Positions 1 to 11,099 are shown, numbered from the stretch's first letter. The stretch: 64,000 nt of DNA from Hydnum rufescens UP504 (GCA_014904985.1 MU129003.1:62001-126000); one strand, 5' to 3'. Notes: generated by a model not told the origin, from the sequence alone. A program made the numbers and translations.

Positions 1-78
1 TGACCGTCGATCATCTGTTGAGACGACATTGACGGGACCTCTCTGATTTACTTTCCTTTTCATTAATGTTGGTTCCAG

Positions 79-763
79 GCCGACACTAAAAGTGCTCCCG
101 TAAACCCGATGAAGGAGCTGAAGATTGACAAGCTCGTCATCAGTACGTCCCTGCACTTGGTACCCGTCGCGTCGAGGTTTCCGAATGCACAATTTCTGCT
201 TGATTATAGACATTTCCGTCGGCGAATCCGGTGACCGCCTGACGCGAGCCTCAAAAGTCCTTGAACAACTAACCGGGCAGTCTCCTGTCACCTCGAAAGC
301 CCGGTACACCGTCCGGACGTTCGGCATCCGACGTAACGAGAAGATTGCCGTGCATGTTACAATCCGTGGGCCTAAAGCGGAAGAAATTCTGGAGCGGGGG
401 CTGAAAGTGAAAGAGTACGAACTGCGCCGCCGTAATTTCTCTGAGACTGGGAACTTTGGGTTTGGCATCCAAGAACACATCGATCTGGGTGCGAGGTATG
501 ATCCAGGGATTGGAATTTTCGGGATGGATTTTTATGTCGTGATGGCTCGCCCTGGTGCTCGTGTGGCCCGGAGGAAATGCAAGAAGTCGCGTGTGGGATT
601 CTCGCACAAGATTAAGAAGGAGGACACCCAAGCTTGGTTCAAGCAGCGCTTCGATGGAATCATCTTGGTATGTTTTTTTTTCTGTCTGCGACTGCTCTGT
701 GGAATTGGCGACGCTGGAGTCCTGATATGCACTTTCTTTCATCCTTTCTTTTTACAGAAATAG
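79..763 (+). CDS. RPL11: 60S ribosomal protein L11 (uL5), 5' partial
   Basis: Structural protein of the large ribosomal subunit that contacts 5S rRNA in the central protuberance. The translation shows family blocks such as [41 protein letters not shown] and [14 protein letters not shown], and it aligns over essentially the whole family length. Exons as read: 79-142, 210-667 and 758-763. Introns at 143-209 and 668-757 are both GT-AG, and the last exon holds only one Lys codon and the TAG stop. The first visible exon opens directly after a TTCCAG acceptor and has no initiator ATG in frame before PMKELKI, so the start codon is probably in a tiny exon upstream of the window. VPS25 starts 252 bases downstream on the same strand. 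Identity is very secure; only the start is missing. Confidence 0.95.
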
Positions 764-1015
764 ATGCCTTATGTCGTGTAACTTGTTTCTATCCTCCCCT
801 TCACCTTTTATGCGTATGCACCAATCGAAAACATATGCCCGACTCCCATACTGCCGGCCCTCTCTGAGGGGATCTGATTCTATCCTCCGCGAACTTGAGA
901 TGGTAGAGGAAGTCGTTGCGTGCCCTGTTGGAGAAAGGTATGAGTGCTAGTGGGATGTCCTTGCTTCGGGAGTACCCGATGTATGAAGTTTGTGAACCTT
1001 CTTCAATAGCCTCGG

Positions 1016-1961
1016 ATGACGACGCCAGAGAGGCCTAAACTACAGACATATACATTGTCAAGTGGTAACTGAGAGAAGATTGTTTCAACCTCAGTCGGTG
1101 TCTGAAGTTTTGTACTTGGTATTTTTGGAAGGATATGTTCTGCCATCGATCCATGCATGGCCCCCCTTCTTTACGTACGTTTTCTCAGCAGCTCAGTCGA
1201 TGGATGATTATGTTTACTGGACCCGTGGGGGGCATCGGCACCAACGACATAGTCAACAACGAAATCCTACGATAATAGCTGACCAGATCAGCCACTGGAC
1301 CCGTATTATTCTTTCATATGCTCGCCATCGCAGACTATTCGTTTTGCGCATCCAAGATGCCGATCTTCGGGAGGATAATCAGTGGTCTGAGATCTTCTGG
1401 AATCCCCGCATCAAACGTTGCGTTCACTTCTTCAATCTCTCTCTGTAATTTGTCACAGCATTACAGCTCACCTCCTTGTTTGTGAATGCTCAATATTAGG
1501 TGTTATGAAACCTCGGCACTTGGAGACTTTGATCGAAAGTATGGTAAACGCAGGCGAAGCGGCATATGAACCCCCGCGACAGACGTCTTCCGTCTTGATA
1601 TTCTGGCGCACTCCCGAGGAATGGGCTGAATTACTCCATGAATGGGTATGTTTTCTTCTTTGTTCTTGTGCGCAGAATATGGATCCTGGCGGTGTTGCTT
1701 TCACGTCCATTCTCACGTCACATTTTTTGAATCGTGTCGTGTGCCTACGGGGCTTACTACCCACCTATTCAGGCGACCAATACGGGCCACCTCAACACGA
1801 TCCTGACGTTCTATGAGATCATCGAGCCCGAGGTGCCATCTCAATTCACGGACATGCCACTGCCACTGTTACGGAAGGCATTAAATACGTTAACCAAGAC
1901 TGGTCGGGCTCAGATCATCGAGAGAGCTGAGGGTGGGGGTGTGCGATTCTTTGCCCGATGA
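1016..1961 (+). CDS. VPS25: ESCRT-II subunit VPS25
   Basis: Winged-helix subunit of ESCRT-II, which bridges ESCRT-I and ESCRT-III during endosomal sorting of ubiquitinated cargo. Spliced exons are 1016-1064, 1132-1174, 1253-1416, 1500-1645 and 1773-1961, which join in phase to 196 codons, the usual family size. Family marks are LPSIHAWPPFFTQQ near the N terminus (PPF motif), W-x-R-I-I-L-S-Y-A-R-H-R-R-L-F in the first winged helix, VLIFWRTPEEWAELLHEW, and the second winged helix from NTILTFYEI to RAQIIE. I chose the ATG at 1016 because its exon leaves one base that joins perfectly with the acceptor at 1131. The open frame running into exon 2 has no ATG of its own. The gene converges on the HIRIP3-like gene, with 137 bases between stop codons. 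Confidence 0.93.
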
Positions 1962-2098
1962 CACGAATTAGATTGGGCACATTGTTTCTGGGGTATCAGA
2001 AAGATCGGCGCATTGATAGTAGTGTGGACAGTAGGCGTCAGTGTACAAGCGGGACAGGCAGGAGAAAAGGATGATGGTATTAGATAAAAGGATACGAT

Positions 2099-3802
2099 TC
2101 AATCAGATTCATTTTGATCCCCAAGGAACGCTAATATACTCCGAGCAACCGTAACCTGTCAACGACAATGGATTAGTTGGCGGTACAGTCCGGGTGGAAC
2201 GTTGATCCATACCTTGCTTTTTGTTGGAGGGTCCGAGTCATTTTCTTCATTTGAACCTGTCTGGGAAAAAGAAGACTGGCTACGGCTCGCGCGGGATCCA
2301 CCTACACCCTTGGCTCGCTCGAATCTGACCACGTCCTCTGGGTATTGGAGAAGGGGACAGCGGTAAACCAGGCTTCAGCGTTGAGCTCGCGGATACCGCG
2401 CGAAAAAATTGAATACGTACCGATTTCCGCTTTTAGTTCCCTCTTTTGGCGAATGGCTTTTGCCTGTTCCATGCTCATGCGACCCGACATACCCAAGTCG
2501 GATAGAATGCATCTCAAGTGTGAGATCTGTTGCATTTCGGTGTCCAGACCCGCGAATTCCTTGGACCTGTGCATAGATAGTAAGGAATGAAGGAACCCAG
2601 AAACATGATACCCGATTTGTTTAATACCATTGCTTGCGGACACCACAGGCTACCACAAGAGCCTTTCCAGACGGGTCAGTTACGTATTGACTGGGAAGAT
2701 AGACTCGTTCGTACCTTGTATTTTTTGATAATTTCTTCATTCTTCGTCTACGGTGGTAATAATTATGAGAGTATCCATTTGTGGATAAGCAACTCGACAG
2801 ACCAGGTTTTCCTTTGGCTTCTTTTCTTTTGGATTCTGCAAATCAAAGGTAATGATTCGTGAGAACACGTGGGCGTCTTGATGGCTTAAGATCATACTCT
2901 CGACTGCCTTTTCTTCGCTGGTTTTTTGTCGATCAGAACACTCATTTCAGATTCGCTTTTCTATTGAAGAATCCTATCAGGGCCGACATCGCATTGGGAA
3001 GTGTGTGAGGAACCAACCTCCCCAGATTTCCGGAGCTCCGTTTCCGCCTTCTCATTCACGAGTTTAGAAGATGACTTTTTCTGAAGAATGGTCATTCAAT
3101 AGTGTGGTATTAGAGGAAAATAAAGCTATACAGACGGATGCTTTCGACTTCCTGCGTTTTGGAGGCTCGTCTATGAGTACGCTTAGTTCGGATTCGCTCT
3201 TCTGATATGGATGCGAATATAAGTATGGCCTCGCAAGAAAGGAGGGTTTCCGGTACCTCTTGATCAACGTCCTTTTCGTTCTCTGTCAAATTTGTCGCGT
3301 TGCTCTGCGAAATTGGCTTTGTGCTATATTCGGGACTAGCTTTAATCTTCTTGTGTGGGCTCAGGGGGTGTTCCGGGGGACTGAAAGCAAGTTTGCGTTT
3401 GGGAGAGGCTGAAGCAGATACCTCCTCTTTTCCCGCCTATTCGTGATAATAAGAAAACCACTCATTATTTAGTTCAGGAGAGGTCGTACAATTGTTTCGT
3501 CGACAATGTTTGATAGGAGACGCTTCTTGACTTTGAGTGTGCCTTCCTCTAGGCCGAACTCCTGCAGAGAGGGAAAGAGCCAGGACATGGGAGGATTCGC
3601 GAGAACGTATCATACCTTCTCGAGCGTAGACCGTATTTTGGCCTTGCTCAGCTCGCTGAATTATGCATTCAAATAAGAAACGCGTCGGGAAAAGTGACTA
3701 CACCAAAAAGACGGGTTGCACTGACTGAAGAGTGTCACCTTCGATGGCACTTCTTACCATAGAACGCGTCGCATTGGCAAGGTCCGCGTCGGTGGGAAGC
3801 AT
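2099..3802 (-). CDS. HIRIP3: HIRIP3-like histone chaperone with DEK_C-like N terminus
   Basis: Likely nuclear H2A-H2B/HIRA-linked histone chaperone. I read 13 short exons, most of them joining at phase 0, for about 329 residues. Order of parts: a DEK_C-like helical region at residues 1-63 (core IRSTLEKEFGLEEGTLK), a charged Ser/Lys/Glu-rich linker, two copies of KSESE(L/M)SVLID at about 124 and 167, then VACGVRKQW followed by LRCILSDLGMSGRMSMEQAKAIRQ. The last block matches the animal HIRIP3 C-terminal pattern (ACGVRR, then LxALGMKGxPSxxxCxALKxxRE). The C terminus is VTVARSILAFLGDQNESD. The start is the first ATG of the DEK_C exon; earlier frames open only with GTG. The gene diverges from the giant repeat protein with 246 bases between starts. 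Exon edges are inferred; two junctions (after codons 27 and 198) have alternatives. Confidence 0.8.
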
Positions 3803-4048
3803 GGCTTGGAGATGCCTGACACGGATTTGTTTCCGGTGAGAAGCTGCCAAACAAGCGTACACTACTTCATTTGTGTGTTTACAGTCACTGGTTCCGGCAT
3901 TTAATAGCACCTTGCCTCGAGGCCTCCTGCGATCTTAGATTCTGCTCACAGCCTACTCCTCACCATTTCGTACCCCACTCACCCCTCATCTCTTCCTCCC
4001 CTGACCTCACCGTATAGACCGCAACCGATATCCGAGCGAGCCACAAAG

Positions 4049-7000
4049 ATGGCTACTCACGGAGGATTGGATCCCAGTTTCAAGTCAGACAATTTCTTTA
4101 CCTCACCCCACCTACAAGCCTAGGGATCTGACGGTCTCTTTTTCAGTGTGGAACGCTTGGGAGAGATTCTGACCTCCGATGTGGCTGCGATGCCTGGGAT
4201 TCAAGACCGCCTTGCAACAATGTCTGGAGCAAGGAAAACCTATAATAGTAATAAAGAGAGGCAACAAAGCACATCGACCACAAACGGCGACGATGCCGTG
4301 GTTACTACCCGTAAAGCCCGAAAAGCTATGGATTTCCAGAATCTTAACCGTCTCCTCGAGGAGGAAGACCGTCAAGTCGATCATCTACGTTCTGTACTCA
4401 AGTCTACTGGTGAGCGCTTAGCTACTGCGACCGAACAGTCCAACGCGGTGGAACGGCGTCTTCGTCAAGTCCAACAGCGCGAAGGCACCATTAGTGCTGC
4501 ACGCAAGCGGGCAGAATCAGAGGCTGCCCGTGCTGCCGCGGAGGCCCGCGCTTATCGTCTCCATCTCGAGCTTGCCAATCGAGAAAATGCTAAAGCTCAA
4601 GAAGCTGTGAATGCTCTACTTGCTGAACGGCAAGAAGCGGAAGAAGCTGCGGCAAGAGCTCGCACAAAAGCTCGCCGATTGCAGGAGAAACTTGTTTGGG
4701 AACGTGCACGTCAACTGGGCCGGAATGAAGGCCTCGAAGAGGGCCTCCACAAAGGATACGATGAGGGCTGGATCAAGGCAGACAAGAAGGTCGCGGCGAA
4801 GGATACGAGGAAGCCCGAGCCCGCGCGTTTCGTGCCTTCGAACAAGCCCTCAAAGATGGTGCGATCTTAGAGAATGGCGACTTTGACCTCGATGCAGCAA
4901 TCAAGGTGGAGAGGTCCAAGATGCTCGCACTTCCGCCCCCTCGATCTCAGACCCCCAGCCGACGCAGTTCATTTCGCACCGGCACTCGACAGACCCCACA
5001 TCGAGACAGAGCTCGTAGCGTTGCGTCATCTCGTCGAGTCGGAGTCGACAGTGCTTTCTCAGAATCCAAGGATCCACTACCACCAAACATCCAGGTCACA
5101 GTGACTAGTCCCCCCAACGGCTCCCTGCCAGGATCATTTCGCTCTCCATCTCCACACTCCCACATAGAGCCATTTCCAGACGGATATGTCCCTACAATGG
5201 ACGCCTCGGGCCATATAGATCTCTTACCACCTCATAGGATCCACCCAAGCCCAAGTCTCCGTCCTAGTCCACTTCCTTCCAATGTCTCTCTTCCGGGCTC
5301 TTCTTATGATCCACCGCGCACTCCTCGGTCCTCGCGTCCACCAAGTGTCAGCGCAGCCAATGACGTCTACCGGGAAGAAGCAGTTCGTCTGCGGCGGGGA
5401 AAGGAAGAAGCTGAACGTGAGGCTGCCCGACTAACCGAGGAGCTCATTCGCGAGCGAGAGCTTCGAGAGAAGGAGGAGGCCGAGCGTGAACGTGAAAGGG
5501 CGGCTGAACAAAAGCTCCAACAGGAAAGGGAGCGAGAACGGCAGGCTGAACTCGAACGTGAGGCGAAATTGGCCCGCGAACTGGAGCTGGAGCGGGAATT
5601 GAGGGAGCTGGAGGAACGCGAACGCCTTGAACGTGAACGCCTCGAACGCGAACGCCTCGAACGCGACCGTCTCGAGCGTGAGCAGGAACGCCTCGAAAGG
5701 GAACGCCTCGAACAGGAACGTCTTGAACAGGAGCGCCTCGAAAGGGAACGCATCGAGAAAGAACGTCTTGAACAAGAACGTCTCGAAAAGGAACGCCTCG
5801 AAAAGGAACGCCTCGAAAAGGAACGCCTCGAGAAGGAACGCCTCGAGAAGGAACGCCTCGAGAAGGAACGCCTCGAGAAGGAACGCCTCGAGAAGGAACG
5901 CCTCGAGAAGGAACGCCTCGAGAAGGAACGCCTCGAGAAGGAACGCCTCGAGAAGGAACGCCTAGAGAAAGAACGCCTAGAGAAGGAAGGTCTCGAGAAG
6001 GAGCGCCTTGAAAAGGAACGCCTTGAGGAGGAACGCCTTGAAATGGAGCGTCTCGACAGGGAACGTCTCGAGAAGGAACGCGTTGAGAAGGAACGCGTTG
6101 AAATGGAACGCGTTGAAATGGAGCGTCTCGAGAGGGAACGTCTAGAGAAAGAACGTATCGAACGGGATCGTATCGAGCAGGAACGTGTCGAACAGGAACG
6201 TCTTGGGCGAGAGCATCTTGAGAAGGAACTGGAACGGGAACGGGAACGACAAAGGGAACAGGAACGCATTGAAAAGGGACGAGAAGAGGCTCGCCATTCC
6301 ATGTCTCAAGACATACCCCGAGATGAATTTGACCCGGACGGCGAGTCTGAAGATGAAGACGAGGTTACGGCAGATGAAACAGTGACCCTCCCTTACCCTA
6401 CTGGGTCCTATCGTCACCACACAGGCCCTCCTAGGAAACGTAATGCAAAATCCCGATCTGTTACTTCCCACAAGACCGGACAGACTTATAAAACTGCTGG
6501 AGCTGCTTCCACGCCTCTGAGCACTTTCTCAGTCCTTGTGCCCGAGTCTGACATGGAAATCAGAAGACAACGTATCGCTTCTGAAAACGAGAAGACATTA
6601 GAAGCTTTGAGACGTCGGGAACAAGACGAACTGGATGCTGTCAACCGCCCTTCTATGGATCCGCATTCACGAGCAGGTTTCAACGGCGGTATTCTCCCTG
6701 TTATCAGAGAACAGCCCTCCACTTCTGAACTCAACGGCAACAGCGGCCGCGAGCCAAATACACCTCGTCAGTCTCAGCCGCAGGCGCCTCGTACGCCTCA
6801 TCCTGCCAACCCTATCCTCCCAATCAGGCTGGACAGAGGCCCACCGGATCATATAGCCAATGGAATCGGTATGCCAACGCCAGGTTCGACCCATCATAAC
6901 TTGCCGAAGTCGCCCTCTAGCTTTTCGAGAGTTCAAAATTTAGCGGATGATGACTCCTATGATTCTGAGCAAAAACAGGTGACTTTTATTTTTCCCTTTC

Positions 7001-9389
7001 TATCTCGTATGGTATTCTGGAAGTGTAATTTGAATCCTTGGTCTTAGTCTCAGCGGGGTAAGGATCATGGGAAACACCCCAATCCATGGCCTCGAAGTAC
7101 GACTCCAGGGCCTCTTGCAAATGGCGTGCCACAGACCAATGATCCGTGGAGTAATTCTCGACCTGCAAATACCAACCACGGGCCAGGCTTTCCGAAGGGA
7201 CCTAATCAACCAGGAGGCTCACCTGCACTTCCCCCTCTCCCACAGATCCCATCCTCCCCAAGACAGGATCCTTATGCCCCTATCAATATGACGCCTGGAC
7301 TGCGAAGCGCATATGATCGAGCCGTGAATCTTCAAGCTTCGAACGGTGCGTTCGAACCCATGGTCCCGGGCTCACCAGCCACCTCCGTTCGAGAAGGCAA
7401 ACCCGTGGATATCCCTATCATCCACGTTGAGCGACCAGTAAGTCCAATTCCTTACAGGTTCCCCGAGCCGTTGCCCACTTTTGAGCAGACAACCAAATCG
7501 AAACCGTTTTTCCCTTCTAGTCTCGCGAGAGTTCTGAATCGTCGCAAATGAACGCAGAAGGACATCTACTCACCCCTGAAGCTGTCAAACACCCGATAGA
7601 ACTCCCTCAACAGCCCTCACAGGCTGTACCCCAAGCAGGCAGGCCACGCCCTATCCTCAAACAGACTAAACCGTCGAATCCAAGGAAAACACAAGATGGC
7701 CCACCACCCACTTATAACGGACAGCCTGTACCTTCCCTCAGTAATACCCCCCATTCGGTTGGGGTTGATGTCCCCTCATCCAACCCACGAACAGGTGCCA
7801 GGTCTTCTGCTCCCCCTTCGCCGCTCCAGCGTACTCATAGTCCTCGCCCAGCGTCTCCAGAGGCTGTGGGAATCATACCGGACATTCCTGATGCGCCCAA
7901 CCAAGGTGATAATGCCGCCCCAGGGTCCCCCTTGTCCTCAGTTGCAAATCCAGTAACGCCCGATATGTTACCTGAACCGGTTATGACGAAACGCATGGCG
8001 CGTCCAGGCGCTTATCACCCCCCCGAACCCGGTGATCGGAGCCGCCCTCAAGGATCTCCATTTCGTACTATTCGCAATAGTTGGACTACCCCCGGTCCTA
8101 CAATCGAACCTGATCTTCCGACAACATCCCCAAGTCAGATGCCTAGTATCCAGGTTCAGCCTGCTCCGCATGGAAGCTCAAGTTCGCCGTTTATTACCCA
8201 GGTGCCCATTGGCCAGTCCACTCCTGGCATAAATTCCAGTGGGCCGTTCGCACAGGTTACAGACCAAGACATCCATCACCATGCCACGAGCGGTATCAAT
8301 CCTCAAACTGCTCCGATGCCCGAGCAGAGGATGGCACGACCGTTGGGATCGAGGATCGAGGACATCGGCGATCCTGTCTTTACTGCTGAATCACCGCGCC
8401 CCCCACTCAATCCATCCACTCCCAGAATGTCCCGACCTATAGGATCCACACCGCTCTGGGTGCCAGACGTAACTGTTGGTGCTCCTCCCCATCCCGGAAC
8501 GCTTCCTCCTATGACACCGAAGATGGCCCGCCCTCTGGCCTCGAGGCATGAGGATTTCGGAGGTCCAACAGACGCCAATGCATCACCGGTGATTCCGCCG
8601 CAGACCCCAGGTCGGATGCTGAGACCTGGAATGAGGCCTCCTAGTCCCAATTCCGGATTGAATCGTTTCGGTGGTCCTCCTCCTGTCGTTGATCTCGTGG
8701 TTCGTGGCTATGGCTATCCTAATGCGTCCCGCACTGGTCCCGCATTTGCAACGCCCGCTTTGCCGAGCATGACTCCCAAGCAAGGCCATGGCCAGATTCA
8801 AGGGGACTTTTCTAGCGGATTCCCTGGTGGATTTGGTGGTCGAGGCGGAGGGATGGCGAGGCCTGGGAGCATTCCTCGGCGTGTAGCTGATGATAGTGCG
8901 GTTGGCGGTCCCGGAAGGGGAACGGGGTCACGACCTTTGGTCAATTACCCCAATGCATCTCGTACTGGTCCAGCTTTTCATACGCCTGGTCTGCCCCCAA
9001 CAACCCCGAGACATATTCCTCAACCCATTGCACATAATAGGAATGGGATCGGAAACGGGTTCTCAGGTCCAAGCACGCGGAAAAAGAAAACTGATCCTGA
9101 GTCTTCTCCTTCTCCAGTAATACCTAACATTTCGTTCGCCGACCCATCTCCCAGTTCGTCACCTATGCCTCCAGGTGCCCATCCCTCTCCAGCCCCTTTG
9201 GTGCAACCTGCTTTCCCCAGCGGACCAATCCAAACGGGATTTGAAGCGTCACCTAAGCCGACCAGACCTCTCTCACGTGCCACGTCCATAAAATCCGCGA
9301 AAACCATCCCTCGAAAGGCATCGGTGAACACCGTCTCAGACGAAGGAAGTGAAACTGTGCTCCCGCGAATGTTCGATAACGGCTGGTGA
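4049..9389 (+). CDS. Giant ERLEK-repeat and proline-rich protein, apparent frameshift
   Basis: I do not recognise a named family. Exons as read are 4049-4083, 4147-6978, 7048-7437 and 7521-9389, about 1,708 codons if one base is missing near 4770. The protein has four parts: an N-terminal coiled coil (from [18 protein letters not shown], then Ala/Arg/Glu-rich heptads); a Pro/Ser-rich stretch; a charged helix made of about 40 ERLEK-like pentapeptides; and a long Pro/Ser/Gly-rich C-terminal half with repeated M(A/S)RP motifs and two copies of [11 protein letters not shown]. No catalytic domain, signal peptide or membrane segment is visible. The pentapeptide array suggests a rigid single alpha-helix or coiled-coil spacer, so a scaffold or cytoskeletal role is only a guess. 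The frame changes from 2 to 1 around 4768-4772, where GYDEGW continues naturally as DQGRQEG only if one G is added. Confidence 0.75.
4765..4775 (+). other. Apparent one-base deletion (frameshift)
   Basis: Upstream coding is in frame 2 and ends in [14 protein letters not shown]. Downstream coding in frame 1 begins [20 protein letters not shown] and runs to the repeat array. Both sides are clearly the same helical, Glu/Arg/Gly-rich protein. Frame 2 stops at 4870. The total exon length is one short of a multiple of three. The cause may be an error at the GG run in ctggat, a real mutation, or an unusual intron (for example a donor near 4700 and the acceptor at 4871). Confidence 0.7.
5617..6240 (+). 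repeat. 15-bp minisatellite coding for ERLEK pentapeptides
   Basis: An in-frame tandem array of 15-base units of the type gaacgcctcgagaag. Nine units at 5821-5955 are identical. Flanking units drift gradually (gaacgtcttgaacag, gaacgcgttgaaatg and others) while keeping the pentapeptide E-R-(L/I/V)-E-(K/R/Q/M). The unit length is a multiple of three, so gain or loss of units keeps the reading frame. Homogeneous centre and degenerate edges suggest recent expansion by unequal exchange or slippage. Confidence 0.95.
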
Positions 9390-9586
9390 TCACGAACTAG
9401 CTTGGTTGTGGCGGCACCACAATTATCTAATCTATCTACGCCCTAACGCACTTCTGTTTCTTGTTGTTTCTTGGGGAGGCAATTCTTGGAGTGTTATGAC
9501 CCGGATGTTACTTCCTTCTGTATCGGTAGTGGATTCTGAATGACTGGAATGTTTACTGTACATGTACGACTTGTAGGCCATATGCA

Positions 9587-9593
9587 TATAAAG
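9587..9593 (+). promoter_or_regulatory. TATA-like box before the dehydrogenase gene
   Basis: TATAAAG lies 80-86 bases upstream of the ATG at 9673, within the 283-base spacer after the giant gene. The position suits a fungal TATA box, followed by a pyrimidine-rich stretch. Function is inferred from position only. Confidence 0.45.
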
Positions 9594-9672
9594 TTGCGGG
9601 CCGAGGCGGAAGTCATTGACCGCTCTCTTTACCTTCATTAACTGTGGTTAACTGTGCTCGCATCTAAGTGCC

Positions 9673-11099
9673 ATGTCCATCCCAAAGGTCGTGGTAACCT
9701 ATAATATTGGAGAGGAGGCCCTGGCTATCCTAAAAAAGCACCCAATGGAGGTCAGTGTCCTCGAGGACGGCCTCTTCCCCGTAACTCTGACGTAAATCTA
9801 GCTTGTGTTGTGGTCTGAAGATCGAAATGCACCTCGAGAATGGCTAGTCGAAAATATACCTGGGGCGGTCGGTCTACTTTGCATGTTAACAGATAAGGCA
9901 AGGATCCAATTCTCTCTGGGCGTTCGCTTGTAGAACTCGATGGTTGTTTATTCAGCCCATAGACGGTGCTTTACTTGACATAGGTTTTGGTCACCTCGCT
10001 TTCACCTTTTAAGGTGCTCATGTGTTACGGAAAAAATTAGCTGGCCCAAATCTGCAAGTGGTCTCCACCGTTTCCGTTGGTTATGGCGAGTATGCATTGC
10101 ATCTGACACCGTCTGAAGTCTTATGTGGATCTCTTCCGCAGATCATATCGATTTCCAAGCTCTCTCGCAGCGAAACATCAAACTTGGGCACACCCCTGAC
10201 GTCCTGACTGAGGCTGGTATGCCACATTTCCCTACTCCACCGTTCAATTTTCTTAACATACTCCTCGTAGTCGCCGATATCACGGTGATGCTCGCCCTTA
10301 TGGCGTCTCGAAACGGTCGTATTGCCGTCGAGGCTGTCGAAGCTGGAAAAGTCAGTGTGCTCAACTCATATATTGTGTTTCCACTACTCTCACACGCAAC
10401 ATCGATCCTTGCAATCCCATAGTGGCCCTCCACCCCGTGGTCACTTTTCGCCTTTTGTGGACCTCAAATTAGCTCGCCTGGCTACACCGTTGGATTTGTA
10501 GGTTTCGGCCGTATCGCACAGGCCACCTTGCGTCGTCTTCGCTCTTTCGGCATCGATCGATTCCTCTACAATAACACCGGACGCGGCTCTTCGCGCGAGT
10601 CGGCTGACGTTGACCTACGTCAACAATTCAATCTCAAGGAGCTCCGTCGCGTCGAGCTAGATGAGCTCGCTGCAGAATGTGATCTCATCATAACCCTCAC
10701 TCCCGGGGGAGCTCTCACTCACCATCTGGTCAACGAAAGCTTTTTGCGTAAGATGAAGAAGACTGCCATTCTTGTCAACCCCTCCCGTGGGACTGTTGTG
10801 GATTCCAATGCCCTTGCCTTGGCCCTGAAAGAATCCTGGATTTGGGCTGCTGGCTTAGACGTCGTTGAAGGGGAGCCCAACGTGGGGTTGGACCATCCAC
10901 TAGTGCAACAACCGCGGTGAGCCCCTTACTTCCTCATGAAGAGGGATCTTTCAGGTTGATGTTGGCTGTCAGAGCGGTGCTGCTCCCTCACATCGGATCA
11001 GCCACATTTGAGACTCGGATCGCCATGGCTTGCACAGCAGCTGAGAATCTCATCCGTGCTCTTGCAGGAGAGCCCTTGTTGGCGGAGGTCAAGCAGTAA
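9673..11099 (+). CDS. GRHPR: D-2-hydroxyacid dehydrogenase, glyoxylate/hydroxypyruvate reductase type
   Basis: NAD(P)H-dependent reductase expected to turn glyoxylate into glycolate or hydroxypyruvate into D-glycerate. Exons as read: 9673-9750, 9802-9897, 9956-9965, 10014-10085, 10142-10216, 10271-10350, 10423-10916 and 10973-11099; all phases fit. Family features are LAGPNLQVVSTVSVGYDHID, the region TPDVLTEAVADI, the nucleotide-binding loop VGFGRIA (Rossmann G-x-G), and three catalytic regions: NPSRGTVVD (Arg), GLDVVEGEP (Glu) and LLPHIGSAT (His). Two of its seven introns appear to start with GC rather than GT (9898 and 10086), and exon 3 may be only 10 bases. Those details need transcripts; the family assignment does not depend on them. 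Exact substrate is inferred from similarity to GRHPR enzymes. Confidence 0.88.
9898..9955 (+). other. Candidate GC-AG intron 2 of the dehydrogenase
   Basis: The exon ends ACA GAT AAG and is followed by GCAAGG, which matches the consensus of GC donors (AG/GCAAG). No GT donor in the neighbourhood gives a phase that leads into the conserved LAGPNLQVVST block. The acceptor is TTCAG at 9951-9955. Confidence 0.6.
10086..10141 (+). other. Candidate GC-AG intron 4 of the dehydrogenase
   Basis: After VSTVSVGY plus one base, the donor reads GCGAGT and the acceptor CCGCAG. This joins to give GYDHIDFQAL, the expected family sequence. The nearest GT (two bases later) would break the frame. Confidence 0.55.

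Noticed and set aside
1062..1448. Unspliced start of VPS25 at a GTG
   Set aside because: Fungal genes start at ATG. A spliced model from the ATG at 1016 joins perfectly to the conserved exon.
5627..5965. Asn/Arg-rich plus-strand frame (RNASRRNA repeats)
   Set aside because: Another frame of the same repeat array, inside the real coding exon.
5367..6302. A 311-codon minus-strand frame rich in Arg-Ser (FSRRS repeats)
   Set aside because: It is the antisense shadow of the ERLEK minisatellite: a 15-base repeat free of stops in one frame is often free of stops in others. No start context or splice evidence supports it.
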